DNA of 64,000 nucleotides, taken from Desulfovibrio sp. Fe33 (lineage in GTDB: Bacteria; Desulfobacterota; Desulfovibrionia; Desulfovibrionales; Desulfovibrionaceae). Shown piece after piece: positions 63,925-64,000 of this stretch; within the stretch, counting starts at the first letter, position 1, and the number at the start of each line of letters is the position of its first letter. Position numbers and translations under genes: made by a program. Below the pieces are notes generated by a model. That model was not told the origin of the DNA, did no database searches, and worked only from the letters and a program-made list of their open reading frames with translations. The DNA lies in the NCBI RefSeq assembly GCF_028532725.1, contig NZ_JAQKGU010000008.1, forward strand, positions 116,940 through 180,939, read 5' to 3'.

Positions 63925-64000
63925 CCTTGGCGGCGACCTACTTTCCCACACGCTACCATGCAGTATCATCGGCGATGGAGGGCTTAACTTCCGGGTTCGG
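63925..64000 (-). rRNA. rrf: 5S ribosomal RNA, 3' part (5' end outside window)
   Basis: The minus strand reads CCGAACCCGGAAGTTAAGC, the universally kept 5S segment, then a GATGATACTGCATGG stretch and GTGGGAAAGTAGGTCGCCGC to the end CCAAGG. About 76 bases are inside the window; the rest of the 5S gene and the 23S gene should follow to the right. Confidence 0.95.

Overview
The window looks like a chromosomal segment of a GC-rich, strictly anaerobic deltaproteobacterium of the Desulfovibrio type. This is inferred from two 2-oxoacid:ferredoxin oxidoreductase systems, two ADP-forming acyl-CoA synthetases, a Mo-bisMGD oxidoreductase operon with chaperone and ferredoxin, sigma-54 control and the codon bias of the core genes. 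It falls into a mobile left half (about 1-31 kb) and a metabolic right half (about 31-63 kb), and ends in the 3' part of a 5S rRNA gene on the minus strand.

Left half. Positions 1-7714 hold the end of a phage- or satellite-like element: a primase-helicase cut by the window edge, a zinc-finger primase-like protein, two tyrosine recombinases, an excisionase-like HTH protein and cargo genes. Two 45-bp copies of the 3' part of a tRNA gene (CGU anticodon loop, probably tRNA-Thr) at 7715 and 11466 mark tandem integrations at one tRNA locus. The 3.75-kb unit between them carries three secreted proteins. Then follow a two-gene operon with a four-helix membrane protein cut by an IS end, a minus-strand type I restriction-modification operon (hsdM-hsdS-hsdR), an IS1595-like element that beheads a DUF1883-TIR protein, a Fic protein, a broken Sel1-repeat gene, IS3 and ISL3 remnants, a large AT-rich lipoprotein ending in a trypsin-like protease, and a small two-gene membrane operon.

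Right half. From 31.7 kb: an Nramp-like transporter; a GntR/FCD regulator divergent from a fused indolepyruvate-type ferredoxin oxidoreductase, an ADP-forming acyl-CoA synthetase (ATP-grasp domain first) and an MFS carrier; an IS200 remnant; a hybrid sensor kinase and sigma-54 response regulator followed by a sigma-54 promoter and a DmsABC-type operon with TorD-like chaperone and Fe-S protein; then a long minus-strand cluster from an IclR-linked promoter at about 62.1 kb: four-subunit 2-oxoacid:ferredoxin oxidoreductase, a second acyl-CoA synthetase (opposite domain order), MFS and SSS carriers, an SMR protein and a GlcD/GlcF-type 2-hydroxyacid dehydrogenase.

How it fits together (inference): the clusters can import a 2-hydroxy or 2-oxo acid, oxidise it to a 2-oxoacid (GlcDF), decarboxylate it oxidatively to an acyl-CoA with reduced ferredoxin (oxidoreductases), and recover ATP by converting acyl-CoA to the free acid (ADP-forming synthetases). 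The Mo enzyme between them is a possible electron sink. The substrates cannot be read from the sequence.
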